A DNA stretch of 64,000 nt from Streptomyces sp. NBC_00620 (lineage in GTDB: Bacteria > Actinomycetota > Actinomycetes > Streptomycetales > Streptomycetaceae): contig NZ_JAPENY010000002.1 in NCBI RefSeq assembly GCF_026341825.1, positions 930,001 to 994,000 on the forward strand. Direction: 5' to 3'. Made by a program: the position numbers and the translations under genes. Position 1 is the stretch's first letter. The number at the start of each line of letters is the position of its first letter. Under the pieces are notes generated by a model. It was not told the DNA's origin. It saw only the letters and a program-made list of their open reading frames with translations, and made no database searches. Shown here in pieces: positions 40,140 to 49,337 of the stretch.

Positions 40140-40904
40140 TCAGAACCGTCCGGCGCCCAGGTCCCGCGACACCGCGCGGGCGCAGTCCCGTACCGCCGCG
40201 ATCAGCTCGGGGCGCAGCTCACCGTCCTTGCAGACCCGCTCCACGGCCCCGGCGATGCCCACCGCGCCGACCGGCATGCGCCGCCGGTTGTAGATGGGGG
40301 CGGCGACCGAGGCCACGCCTGTCCAGGTCTCCTCGACGTCGTCCGCGTACCCGCGCGCGCGGGTCAGGTCGAGCACGCCCTCGAACTCGTCCAGCTCGCT
40401 CGTCGTGCGCGCCGTGAACACCTTGCGCTCGGCCTCCAGGACCTCGCTGTGGGCGACCGGATCGTATGCGGACAGGACCTTGCCCAGTGCCGTGGAGTGC
40501 AGTGGCTGCATGGCCCCGACCTCCAGCACCTGACGGCTGTCGTCCGGCCGGAACACGTGGTGCACGATCAGCACGCCCTGCTGGTGGAGCACGCCCAGAT
40601 AGACGCTCTCGCCGCTGGAGCGGGCCAGGTCGTCCGTCCAGACCAGGGCGCGCGCCCGCAGTTCGTGCACGTCGAGATAGGTGGTCCCGAGCCGCAGCAG
40701 CTCGGCGCCCAGTTGATAGCGCCCGGAAACGCCGTCCTGCTCGACGAAGCCCTCCTGCTGCAAGGTCCGCAGAATGCCGTGCGCAGTACCCTTGGCCAGA
40801 CCGAGCGAGGAGGCGATGTCCGACAGGCCGAGCTGCCGCTCGCCGCCCGCGAGGAGCCGCAGCATCGCTGCTGCCCGTTCGAGCGACTGGATGTTCCGTG
40901 CCAT
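40140..40904 (-). CDS. gylR: IclR-family regulator of glycerol catabolism
   Basis: A 254-residue protein, the known GylR length. The N-terminal winged helix is 'SDIASSLGLAKGTAHGILRT' with LQQEGFVEQ (about residues 28-56). The C-terminal IclR effector domain contains GAMQPLHSTALGKVLSAYDP and VGAVGIAGAVERV. It represses the gyl operon and itself; glycerol-3-phosphate is the reported inducer in S. coelicolor. ATG at 40904 gives MARNIQSLERA, the conserved start. A matching palindrome lies 53 bp upstream, consistent with autoregulation. Confidence 0.95.
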   Translation of the reverse strand: MARNIQSLERAAAMLRLLAGGERQLGLSDIASSLGLAKGTAHGILRTLQQEGFVEQDGVSGRYQLGAELLRLGTTYLDVHELRARALVWTDDLARSSGESVYLGVLHQQGVLIVHHVFRPDDSRQVLEVGAMQPLHSTALGKVLSAYDPVAHSEVLEAERKVFTARTTSELDEFEGVLDLTRARGYADDVEETWTGVASVAAPIYNRRRMPVGAVGIAGAVERVCKDGELRPELIAAVRDCARAVSRDLGAGRF

Positions 40905-40956
40905 CGCCGTGCTGCCTCCGTCCCCTTCGACCGACGGCGCGCGATTCACTGCCGCC

Positions 40957-40973
40957 GTTCGGCAATGTCGAAC
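40957..40973. promoter_or_regulatory. predicted GylR operator at gylR
   Basis: GTTCGGCAATGTCGAAC, a 17-bp palindrome of perfect outer 5-bp arms, located between gylR and the divergent metH. The second site is 39933-39949. Confidence 0.6.
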
Positions 40974-41173
40974 ACTACCGGTCCATGCCGACCTCCCGCT
41001 AATGGATGGTCGTCACATATTTCGTCCGTCTGAGCACTGCCGTCGCGTGCGCCACGCGCGTCCGTCCCGTGGACGCCCCTGACCCTACGGCCGCGCTCCG
41101 GGCTACCCTGACGGCGTGCGCCTTCCATGGGAAGCGCAAAGCCGACAGCCGTCGCACTCCAGGGAGCACCTTC

Positions 41174-44100
41174 ATGGCCTCGTTGCCGAACCCGTCCCTT
41201 CCGTCCGAGCTTTCCGAGAGCCGGGCGCGTACTGACGCACTCCGCCAGGCCCTCGCCACCCGTGTCGTGGTGGCCGACGGTGCGATGGGCACGATGCTTC
41301 AGGCGCAGGATCCGACGCTGGAGGACTTCCAGAATCTCGAGGGCTGCAACGAGATTCTGAACGTCACCCGCCCCGACATCGTCCGATCCGTCCACGAGGA
41401 GTACTTCTCCGTGGGCGTCGACTGCGTCGAGACCAACACCTTCGGCTCGAACCACTCGGCGGCCGGCGAGTACGACATCGCCGACCGGATCTTCGAACTG
41501 TCCGAGTCGGGCGCCCGGATCGCCCGCGAGGTCGCCGACGAGTTCGGCGCCAAGGACGGCCGCCAGCGCTGGGTCCTCGGCTCGATCGGCCCGGGCACCA
41601 AGCTGCCGTCGCTCGGTCACATCGCGTACGACGTACTGCGCGACGGCTACCAGCAGAACGCCGAGGGCCTGCTCGCCGGTGGCGCGGACGCGCTGATCGT
41701 GGAGACCACGCAGGACCTGCTGCAGACCAAGTCCAGCCTGGTCGGCGCGCGCCGTGCGATGGAGGCGCTGGGTCTGGAAGTGCCGCTGATCTGTTCGCTC
41801 GCCTTCGAGACCACCGGCGTCATGCTGCTCGGCTCGGAGATCGGTGCGGCGCTGACCGCGCTGGAGCCGCTCGGTATCGACCTGATCGGCCTGAACTGCT
41901 CGACGGGCCCGGCCGAGATGAGCGAGCACCTGCGCTATCTGGCCCGGCACTCGCGTACGCCGTTGATGTGCATGCCGAACGCGGGCCTGCCCATCCTGAC
42001 CAAGGACGGCGCGTACTTCCCCCTCACCCCGCCCGAGATGGCCGACGCGCAGGAGAACTTCGTCCGCGACTACGGCCTTCAGCTGGTCGGCGGCTGCTGC
42101 GGTTCGACGCCGGAGCACCTGCGCCAGGTGGTCGAGCGCGTCCGCGAGTTGGAGCCGGGGACGCGTGACCCGCGCCCCGAGCCGGGCGCCGCCTCCCTCT
42201 ACCAGACGGTGCCGTTCCGTCAGGACACCGCCTATATGGCGATCGGTGAGCGGACGAATGCCAACGGGTCGAAGAAGTTCCGTGAGGCGATGCTGGAGGG
42301 CCGCTGGGACGACTGTGTGGAGATGGCCCGCGACCAGATCCGCGAGGGCGCGCACATGCTCGACCTCTGTGTCGACTACGTGGGCCGCGACGGCGTCGCG
42401 GACATGAAGGAGCTGGCCGGCCGCTTCGCCACCGCCTCCACCCTCCCGCTCGTGCTGGACTCCACCGAGGTCGACGTGCTGCGCGCGGGCCTGGAGAAGC
42501 TCGGCGGCCGTGCGGTCATCAACTCCGTCAACTACGAGGACGGTGACGGCCCGGAGTCGCGGTTCGCGAAGGTCACCCAGCTCGCGCAGGAGCACGGTGC
42601 GGCGCTGATCGCGCTGACCATCGACGAGGAGGGCCAGGCTCGCACGGTCGAGCACAAGGTCGCGATCGCCGAGCGGCTGATCGGGGATCTGACCGGCAAC
42701 TGGGGTATCCACGAGTCGGACATCCTCATCGACACCCTGACCTTCACGATCTGCACCGGCCAGGAAGAATCCCGCAAGGATGGCATTGCGACGATCGGGG
42801 CGATCCGCGAGCTGAAGCGGCGTCACCCGGACGTCCAGACCACGCTGGGGCTGTCGAACATCTCCTTCGGCCTGAACCCGGCCGCCCGTGTGCTGCTCAA
42901 CTCGGTCTTCCTGGACGAGTGTGTGAAGGCGGGCCTGGACTCGGCGATCGTGCACGCGAGCAAGATCCTGCCGATCGCCCGGTTCACCGAGGAAGAGGTG
43001 CAGACGGCCCTCGACCTGGTCTACGACCGCCGCGCGGAGGGTTATGACCCCCTGCAGAAGCTGATGGCTTTGTTCGAGGGCGCCACCACCAAGTCCCGGA
43101 CGGCGGGCCGGGCCGAGGAGCTGGCCGCCCTGCCGCTGGACGAGCGGCTCAAGCGGCGCATCATCGACGGCGAGAAGAACGGCCTGGAGGCCGATCTCGC
43201 CGAGGCCCTGCAGAGCCGCCCCGCCCTGGACATCGTCAACGACACACTCCTGGACGGCATGAAGGTGGTCGGCGAGCTGTTCGGCTCCGGCCAGATGCAG
43301 CTGCCGTTCGTGCTGCAGTCCGCCGAGGTGATGAAGACCGCGGTGGCCTATCTGGAGCCGCACATGGAGAAGTCGGACGCGGAGGGCAAGGGCACCATCG
43401 TGCTGGCCACCGTGCGCGGCGACGTCCACGACATCGGCAAGAACCTCGTCGACATCATCCTGTCGAACAACGGCTACAACGTGGTCAACCTGGGGATCAA
43501 GCAGCCGGTCTCGGCGATCCTGGACGCCGCGCAGGAGCACCGGGCCGACGTGATCGGCATGTCCGGGCTGCTGGTCAAGTCCACGGTGATCATGAAGGAG
43601 AACCTCCAGGAGCTCAACCAGCGCAAGATGGCCGCCGACTACCCGGTCATCCTCGGCGGTGCCGCTCTCACCCGCGCCTACGTCGAGCAGGACCTGTACG
43701 AGATCTACGAGGGCGAAGTCCGCTACGCCCGTGACGCGTTCGAGGGCCTGCGCCTGATGGACGCGCTCATCGGGGTCAAGCGGGGTGTCCCCGGAGCCGT
43801 GCTGCCCGAGCTGAAGCAGCGCCGGGTGCGTCCGGCGGTCGCCGCCACCGAGGTCGAGGAGCGCCCCGAGGAGGGGCACGTCCGTTCCGACGTCGCCGTC
43901 GACAACCCCGTGCCCACCCCGCCCTTCGCGGGCACCCGCGTCATCAAGGGCATCCAGCTCAAGGAGTACGCCTCCTGGCTCGACGAGGGCGCGCTCTTCA
44001 AGGGCCAGTGGGGCCTGAAGCAGGCCCGTGCGGGCGATGGGCCGACCTACGAGGAACTGGTCGAGACCGAGGGCCGGCCCCGGCTGCGCGGTCTGCTGGA

Positions 44101-44704
44101 CAGGCTGCAGACCGACAACCTGCTGGAAGCGGCCGTGGTCTACGGCTACTTCCCGTGCGTGTCCAAGGACGACGACCTGATCATCCTGGACGACGCCGGC
44201 AACGAGCGGACCCGCTTCACCTTCCCGCGCCAGCGCCGCGGCCGCCGACTGTGCCTGGCGGACTTCTTCCGCCCGGAGGAGTCCGGCGAGATCGACGTCG
44301 TCGGCCTCCAGGTCGTCACCATGGGCTCCCGGATCGGCGAGGAGACCGCCAAGCTCTTCGAGTCCAACTCCTACCGGGACTACCTCGAACTGCACGGCCT
44401 GTCCGTCCAGTTGGCCGAGGCGCTCGCCGAGTACTGGCACGCCCGGGTGCGCTCCGAACTCGGCTTCGCCGGCGAGGACCCGGACGCGATGGAGGACATG
44501 TTCGCCCTGAAGTACCGGGGCGCCCGCTTCTCCCTCGGCTACGGAGCCTGCCCCAACCTGGAGGACCGCGCCAAGATCGCCCAGCTCCTCGAGCCGGAGC
44601 GCATCGGCGTCGTGCTCTCCGAGGAGTTCCAGCTCCACCCGGAGCAGTCCACGGACGCGATCATGATCCACCACCCGGAGGCGAAGTACTTCAACGCGCG
44701 CTGA
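41174..44704 (+). CDS. metH: cobalamin-dependent methionine synthase
   Basis: A 1176-residue four-module enzyme. Homocysteine-binding domain (about 25-330) with zinc ligands in GLNCST and GGCCGSTPEH (Cys308, Cys309). Pterin-binding/methyltetrahydrofolate domain (about 345-620, AIGERTNANGSKKFREA). B12 cap and Rossmann domain (about 640-880) with the base-off cobalamin motif DVHDIGKNL (Asp750, His752, Gly755) and GMSGLLVKST. AdoMet reactivation domain at the end (RPEESGEIDVVGLQVVT; SLGYGACPNLEDR). It transfers methyl from methyltetrahydrofolate to homocysteine. The ATG at 41174 follows AGGGAG by 7 nt; the frame is open further upstream but not conserved. No cobalamin or SAM riboswitch core was recognised in the 200-bp leader. 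Confidence 0.97.
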   Translation: MASLPNPSLPSELSESRARTDALRQALATRVVVADGAMGTMLQAQDPTLEDFQNLEGCNEILNVTRPDIVRSVHEEYFSVGVDCVETNTFGSNHSAAGEYDIADRIFELSESGARIAREVADEFGAKDGRQRWVLGSIGPGTKLPSLGHIAYDVLRDGYQQNAEGLLAGGADALIVETTQDLLQTKSSLVGARRAMEALGLEVPLICSLAFETTGVMLLGSEIGAALTALEPLGIDLIGLNCSTGPAEMSEHLRYLARHSRTPLMCMPNAGLPILTKDGAYFPLTPPEMADAQENFVRDYGLQLVGGCCGSTPEHLRQVVERVRELEPGTRDPRPEPGAASLYQTVPFRQDTAYMAIGERTNANGSKKFREAMLEGRWDDCVEMARDQIREGAHMLDLCVDYVGRDGVADMKELAGRFATASTLPLVLDSTEVDVLRAGLEKLGGRAVINSVNYEDGDGPESRFAKVTQLAQEHGAALIALTIDEEGQARTVEHKVAIAERLIGDLTGNWGIHESDILIDTLTFTICTGQEESRKDGIATIGAIRELKRRHPDVQTTLGLSNISFGLNPAARVLLNSVFLDECVKAGLDSAIVHASKILPIARFTEEEVQTALDLVYDRRAEGYDPLQKLMALFEGATTKSRTAGRAEELAALPLDERLKRRIIDGEKNGLEADLAEALQSRPALDIVNDTLLDGMKVVGELFGSGQMQLPFVLQSAEVMKTAVAYLEPHMEKSDAEGKGTIVLATVRGDVHDIGKNLVDIILSNNGYNVVNLGIKQPVSAILDAAQEHRADVIGMSGLLVKSTVIMKENLQELNQRKMAADYPVILGGAALTRAYVEQDLYEIYEGEVRYARDAFEGLRLMDALIGVKRGVPGAVLPELKQRRVRPAVAATEVEERPEEGHVRSDVAVDNPVPTPPFAGTRVIKGIQLKEYASWLDEGALFKGQWGLKQARAGDGPTYEELVETEGRPRLRGLLDRLQTDNLLEAAVVYGYFPCVSKDDDLIILDDAGNERTRFTFPRQRRGRRLCLADFFRPEESGEIDVVGLQVVTMGSRIGEETAKLFESNSYRDYLELHGLSVQLAEALAEYWHARVRSELGFAGEDPDAMEDMFALKYRGARFSLGYGACPNLEDRAKIAQLLEPERIGVVLSEEFQLHPEQSTDAIMIHHPEAKYFNAR

Positions 44705-44735
44705 TCGGACACGACGTACACTGGTCGGTCCACTG

Positions 44736-44775
44736 CAGGCCGGTTGCCCCTTTGGCAAAAAGGGCGACCGGCCTG
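44736..44775 (+). terminator. terminator after metH
   Basis: A 14-bp stem (44736-44749 with 44762-44775) with one G:T pair, ending just upstream of the AAGGAGGT SD of the next gene. Confidence 0.6.
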
Positions 44776-44801
44776 ATCGTCCCTCAAGGAGGTGCGCCCG
44801 G

Positions 44802-45503
44802 ATGACCAGTACGGTCCCCGCGCTCGGTACCCGTACGGCCGAAGGCTCTGCCCTGGAGGCCGTGCTCCTCGACATGGACGGCACTCTGGTGGACACCGAG
44901 GGCTTCTGGTGGGAGGTGGAGGCCGAGGTCTTCGCGTCCCTCGGCCATGTGCTCGACGAGTCCTGGCGCCATGTGGTGGTCGGCGGCCCGATGACCCGCA
45001 GCGCCGGCTTCCTGATCGAGGCCACCGGCGCCGACATCACCATCGCCGAGCTGACGGTGCTGCTCAACGACGGGTTCGAGGCCCGGATCGGCCACTCGCT
45101 GCCGCTGATGCCGGGGGCGGCCAGACTGCTCGCCGAGCTGGCTGCGCACGAGATCCCCACCGCCCTGGTCTCGGCCTCGCACCGGCGCATCATCGACCGC
45201 ATCCTGGCCTCGCTCGGCCCCCAGTACTTCGCGCTGACCGTGGCGGGCGACGAGGTGGAGCGGACCAAGCCGTTCCCCGACCCGTATCTGCTGGCGGCCG
45301 CGGGACTCGGCGCGGCACCGGCCCGGTGCGCTGTCATCGAGGACACCGCGACGGGCGTCGCGGCCGCCGAGGCCGCCGGCTGCCAGGTGGTCGCCGTGCC
45401 CTCGATCGCCCCCATCGCGCCCGCCGCGCGGCGTACGGTCGTGAACTCTCTGGAAGAGGTCGACCTGCCTTTTCTCCGCGGCTTGATGACGGAAATGCGC
45501 TAG
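44802..45503 (+). CDS. HAD-superfamily hydrolase (beta-phosphoglucomutase/phosphatase-like)
   Basis: A 233-residue HAD phosphatase with C1 cap. Motif I VLLDMDGTLVDTE (about 26-38), motif II ALVSASHRR, motif III Lys in ERTKPFPDPYLLAA, motif IV CAVIEDTATGVAAAEAAG. The substrate is probably a small phosphorylated metabolite. Strong SD AAGGAGGT 8 nt upstream. It follows metH in the same direction as in other Streptomyces, but the terminator between them suggests separate control. Confidence 0.93.
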   Translation: MTSTVPALGTRTAEGSALEAVLLDMDGTLVDTEGFWWEVEAEVFASLGHVLDESWRHVVVGGPMTRSAGFLIEATGADITIAELTVLLNDGFEARIGHSLPLMPGAARLLAELAAHEIPTALVSASHRRIIDRILASLGPQYFALTVAGDEVERTKPFPDPYLLAAAGLGAAPARCAVIEDTATGVAAAEAAGCQVVAVPSIAPIAPAARRTVVNSLEEVDLPFLRGLMTEMR

Positions 45504-45957
45504 ACGTTCACCCAGCGTGCGGAACCGAATGCGCGAATAGGCCCGAGCGCCTCCCGAAGGGCGCCCGGTGGATCTGCGCCAGAACCCCCTGAGGGAATTC
45601 AATCCCGGCGGGATGGCTGAATTCCGGTGCTCCCCGGCTGAGTTGATGCTGTGAGGTTCGCCACTCGCCGGGGGGTCGACATCGGGTCTGGCATATGCCA
45701 TCGACACCCTTTGGGGGGTGGGTGACGTGCCCTTGTGTCCCGATTGATGGAAGGCTGCACGAATCCTTCCACTGCCGCGTTATCGGTGTGTCCACGCCCG
45801 GTCTCGCAGCGTGATGGGAGCTCAACTCCAGTCACTGGGGGCCTCAGTGGCCCTGCGGACTAATGTCATCGCGAGAACATCGCCGTATCCCTGTGACCCC
45901 GCAACACCACCCCTGTATGCCGGGTCGCGGAATCTACAGCTCTGGAGAAACTCGAGC
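45504..45957. other. 454-bp gap upstream of the tandem binding-protein genes
   Basis: No gene is credible. It holds the 3' leader-out of the HAD gene and the promoter of the first binding-protein gene. Notable is a perfect 12-bp palindrome TGGCATATGCCA (45689-45700). The sequence composition is less GC-biased than the coding regions, in keeping with a long regulatory or untranslated region. Confidence 0.5.
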
Positions 45958-47562
45958 ATGAACCGCAAGACTTTGGTGCTGCCGGCCGTGATCGGCCTGC
46001 TCACCCCGGTGCTCGCCGCATGTGGGGGGTCCGGCAGTGGGGGCGACAGCGGCGACCCGATCGTCGTCGGTACCACCGACCGGTTCATCGCCTCGAAGGA
46101 TGCCCCGGCTCCCCTCGACCCGGCGTACGCCTACGACGTCGGCAGCTGGAACATCCTCCGCCAGACCGTGCAGACGCTGATGATCATCCCGCGCGGCGAC
46201 GGAGAGCCCCAGCCCGAGGCCGCCGAGGAGTGCGGCTTCACCGACACGGGCAACGAGCGCTACGCCTGCACCCTGCGCAAGGACCTGAAGTTCGCGAACG
46301 GCGACCCCGTCACCGCGAAGGACGTCAAGTACTCGATCGACCGCGCCTTGTCGATCCAGGCCGACAGTGGTGTGTTCGCGCTGCTGTCCACCGTCGACAC
46401 CGTCGAGACCCAGGGCGACCGCGAGGTGATCTTCCACCTCAAGACCGCGGACGCCACCTTCCCGTTCAAGCTGTCGACCCCGGTCGCCGGCATCGTCAAC
46501 CCCGACGACTACGAGAAGGACAAGCTGCGCGACGGCTTCAGCATCGACGGCTCCGGCCCGTACACGTTCAAGGCCGACGTGAAGGACGACGAGCTCGTCA
46601 ACGGCGTCTTCACCAAGAACCCCAACTACAAGGGTGTTCTGTCGGTCAAGAACAGCCAGGTCGAGATGCGCTCCTTCGCGGACGCCGACAGCATGGGTTC
46701 CGCGCTCAACAAGGGCGACATCGACCTGATGACCCGCTCGATGACGCCGGAGCAGATCAAGAAGCTCGGCGCGGCCACGGACAGCGACATCGACCTGATC
46801 GAGATGCCCGGCCTCGAGATCCGCTACCTGGCCTTCAACACCGACGACCCGGCGGTCAAGTCCACGGCCGTCCGCCAGGCCATGGCCCAGGTCATCAACC
46901 GCAGCGAGCTCGTCGCCAAGGTGTACGGCACGGGCGCCGACCCGCTCTACTCGCTGGTCCCCGCCACCATCACCGGCCACTCCAACTCGTTCTTCAACAA
47001 GTACGGGGACCCGAGCGTCAGCAAGGCCAAGGCGATGCTGACCGCGGCCGACATCACCACTCCGGTGAAGCTCACCCTGAACTACACGACCGACCACTAC
47101 GGCTCGGTCACCGCGGACGAGTTCGAGCAGCTGAAGAAGCAGCTCAACGCCAGCGGCTTGTTCGACGTCGACATCAAGGGCACGCCCTGGGACACGTTCG
47201 TGCCGGCCGAGCGCAAGGGCGAGTACGAGGTCTACGGCATGGGCTGGTTCCCGGACTTCCCGGACGCCGACAACTACCTCGCGCCGTTCCTCGACAAGGA
47301 CAACTTCCTCAAGTCGCCGTACTTGAACAGCGCGATCATCGACAACCTGATCCCGGAGTCCCGGCGCGAGGCCGACCGCCTCACCGCCTCGAAGAGCATC
47401 ACCGAGATCCAGGACATCGTGGCCGACGACGTACCGGTGCTGCCGCTGTGGCAGGGCAAGCAGTACATCGCCGCGCGGGACGACATCACCGGTGCCGAGT
47501 GGGCGCTCAACTCCTCCTCGACCCTCCAGCTGTGGGAGCTCGGCCGCGGAGTGAGCGGCTGA
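45958..47562 (+). CDS. peptide/nickel-type ABC transporter substrate-binding lipoprotein (SBP 1)
   Basis: A 534-residue lipoprotein with signal MNRKTLVLPAVIGLLTPVLAAC (lipobox LAAC, Cys22) and a SBP_bac_5 (DppA/OppA) fold: LDPAYAYDVGSWNILRQTVQ at the start, LRKDLKFANGDPVTAKDVKYS and YGMGWFPDFPDADNYLAPF late. It binds oligopeptides or similar. No permease or ATPase lies in this part of the window, so it must use a transporter encoded elsewhere or act as a free receptor. Paralogous to the next gene. Confidence 0.9.
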   Translation: MNRKTLVLPAVIGLLTPVLAACGGSGSGGDSGDPIVVGTTDRFIASKDAPAPLDPAYAYDVGSWNILRQTVQTLMIIPRGDGEPQPEAAEECGFTDTGNERYACTLRKDLKFANGDPVTAKDVKYSIDRALSIQADSGVFALLSTVDTVETQGDREVIFHLKTADATFPFKLSTPVAGIVNPDDYEKDKLRDGFSIDGSGPYTFKADVKDDELVNGVFTKNPNYKGVLSVKNSQVEMRSFADADSMGSALNKGDIDLMTRSMTPEQIKKLGAATDSDIDLIEMPGLEIRYLAFNTDDPAVKSTAVRQAMAQVINRSELVAKVYGTGADPLYSLVPATITGHSNSFFNKYGDPSVSKAKAMLTAADITTPVKLTLNYTTDHYGSVTADEFEQLKKQLNASGLFDVDIKGTPWDTFVPAERKGEYEVYGMGWFPDFPDADNYLAPFLDKDNFLKSPYLNSAIIDNLIPESRREADRLTASKSITEIQDIVADDVPVLPLWQGKQYIAARDDITGAEWALNSSSTLQLWELGRGVSG

Positions 47563-47678
47563 CCCGGTTTGCCGTCGCCGGGCCTGCCAACAGGCCCGGC
47601 GCCCGCTTGATCCGGTGCTCCGGGACCCGGTGCCCCGAGATCCGGCACTTCTGAGAATCAACGACAAGGCACACGCAA

Positions 47679-49262
47679 GTGAACATGCGCAACCAGTGGC
47701 CAGTCCTGTCCGTCGCGACGGGGCTGGCCGTCGGCCTGCTCACCGGCTGCGGCTCGCAGTCGGGCGGCTCCGGGAACAGCGGCTCCTCCATCGTGATGGG
47801 GATGTCCGACGACGTCCTGGCCACCGACCCGGCGTCCGGCTACGACCCGGGCTCCTGGCTGCTGTTCAACAACGTCTTCCAGTCGCTGCTGAGCTTCCCC
47901 AAGGGCGGTACGGAACCCGAGCCCGAGGCCGCCAAGGAGTGCTCGTTCACGGACACAGCCACGAAGGTTTACTCGTGTACGTTGCAGAGCGGGCTGAAGT
48001 TCAGCAACGGTGACGCGCTCACCTCGGAGGACGTCAAGTTCTCCTTCGACCGCATGCTGAAGATCAACGACGACGCCGGTCCCGCGATCATGTTCCCGAT
48101 GCTCGCCACGGTGGAGACACCGGACGCGAAGACCGTCGTCTTCAAGCTCAAGTACGCCGACGCCACCTTCCCGAGCAAGATCGCCTCCGGCGCCGGCTCG
48201 ATCGTGGACCACCAGCAGTACGCCGACAACGGACTGCGCACGGACAACGAGGCCGTCGGCTCGGGACCGTACAAGCTGGAATCGTTCGGCGAGGACGAGG
48301 CCGTCTTCTCCGTCAACGAGAGCTACAAGGGCACCGCCAAGGTGAAGAACTCCGGCGTGACGCTGAAGTTCTTCCACGGCGACCAGGCCGCCCTGAAGAC
48401 CGCGATCGAGAACAACGAGATCGACATCGCCTACCGAGGCCTCGCCGCCGACGACATCGCGGACATCGAGAACGACACCGCCACAGGCACGGGCGTCAAC
48501 GTCGTCGAGGGCACCAGCGCCGAAGTGCAGCACCTGGTCTTCAACATGGACGACCCGGTGGCGGGCCAGCTCTCGGTGCGCAAGGCCATCGCCTACCTCC
48601 TCGACCGCCAGGCCCTGGTCGACGAGGTCTACCAGGACACGGCGACGCCGCTCTACTCGATCATCCCGGCCGGCATCGCGGGCCACAACACGGCCTTCTT
48701 CGACACCTACGGTGCCAGCCCCTCCCGCTCCAAGGCCCAGGCCGCGCTGCGCGCCGACGGCATCACCGACAAGGTGAAGCTGACCCTCTGGTCGACGCCG
48801 TCGCGCTACGGACCGTCCACCGACCAGGAGTTCAAGGCGATCGCCAAGCAGCTCAACGCCAGCGGACTCTTCGAGGCGACCGTCAAGTCCGTCGCCTTCG
48901 ACGAGTACGAGCAGGACATCGCCGACGGCAAGTACGGCGTGTACGTGAAGGGCTGGGTGCCCGACTACCCGGACCCGGACAACTTCACGGCGCCCTTCTT
49001 CGGCGAGGGCAACGTGCTGAGCAACAACTACACCAACAGCACGATCACCGGCCGGCTCATCCCGGACACCGCCGCCGAGAGCAACCGCGCCTCGACCGAG
49101 GCCGACTACGGCAAGCTCCAGGACATCGTGGCCGACGAACTGCCGATCATCCCGCTCTGGCAGGCCAAGCAGTACGCCGTCGTCCGCGACAACGTCTACG
49201 GCCTGGAGTACTGCCTCGACGCCTCGACCGTCTTCCGCTTCTGGGAGATCAGCAAGGACTGA
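47679..49262 (+). CDS. peptide/nickel-type ABC transporter substrate-binding lipoprotein (SBP 2)
   Basis: A 527-residue paralogue of SBP 1. Lipobox LLTGC (Cys24). Shared segments: ATDPASGYDPGSWLLFNNVFQ, FSNGDALTSEDVKFSFDR, TPLYSIIPAGIAGHNTAFF and VKGWVPDYPDPDNFTAPFF. The first codon may be GTG 47679 or ATG 47685; GTG is chosen because AAGG lies 9 nt upstream. A tandem duplication is the likeliest origin. Confidence 0.9.
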   Translation: MNMRNQWPVLSVATGLAVGLLTGCGSQSGGSGNSGSSIVMGMSDDVLATDPASGYDPGSWLLFNNVFQSLLSFPKGGTEPEPEAAKECSFTDTATKVYSCTLQSGLKFSNGDALTSEDVKFSFDRMLKINDDAGPAIMFPMLATVETPDAKTVVFKLKYADATFPSKIASGAGSIVDHQQYADNGLRTDNEAVGSGPYKLESFGEDEAVFSVNESYKGTAKVKNSGVTLKFFHGDQAALKTAIENNEIDIAYRGLAADDIADIENDTATGTGVNVVEGTSAEVQHLVFNMDDPVAGQLSVRKAIAYLLDRQALVDEVYQDTATPLYSIIPAGIAGHNTAFFDTYGASPSRSKAQAALRADGITDKVKLTLWSTPSRYGPSTDQEFKAIAKQLNASGLFEATVKSVAFDEYEQDIADGKYGVYVKGWVPDYPDPDNFTAPFFGEGNVLSNNYTNSTITGRLIPDTAAESNRASTEADYGKLQDIVADELPIIPLWQAKQYAVVRDNVYGLEYCLDASTVFRFWEISKD

Positions 49263-49278
49263 CCCCGGCTCCGCGTAC

Positions 49279-49323
49279 GCAGAGGGCGGCCCCTTCCTCC
49301 CGGAGGAAGGGGCCGCCCTCTGC
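49279..49323. terminator. bidirectional terminator after SBP 2
   Basis: A near 22-bp inverted repeat (49279-49300 with 49302-49323) around a minimal loop, between converging genes. One of the longest perfect stems in the window. Confidence 0.92.
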
Positions 49324-49337
49324 GCTGTTGTGCGGGT

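Noticed and set aside
40974..41173. Cobalamin riboswitch upstream of metH
   Set aside because: The leader is only 200 bp and lacks a recognisable B12-box; MetH uses cobalamin but is not expected to be repressed by it.
40946..45415. A 1489-residue open frame on the minus strand opposite metH
   Set aside because: It is the antisense shadow of metH in GC-rich DNA: composition is Arg/Gly/Val/His-rich with no domain resemblance, while the plus-strand frame is an excellent MetH.
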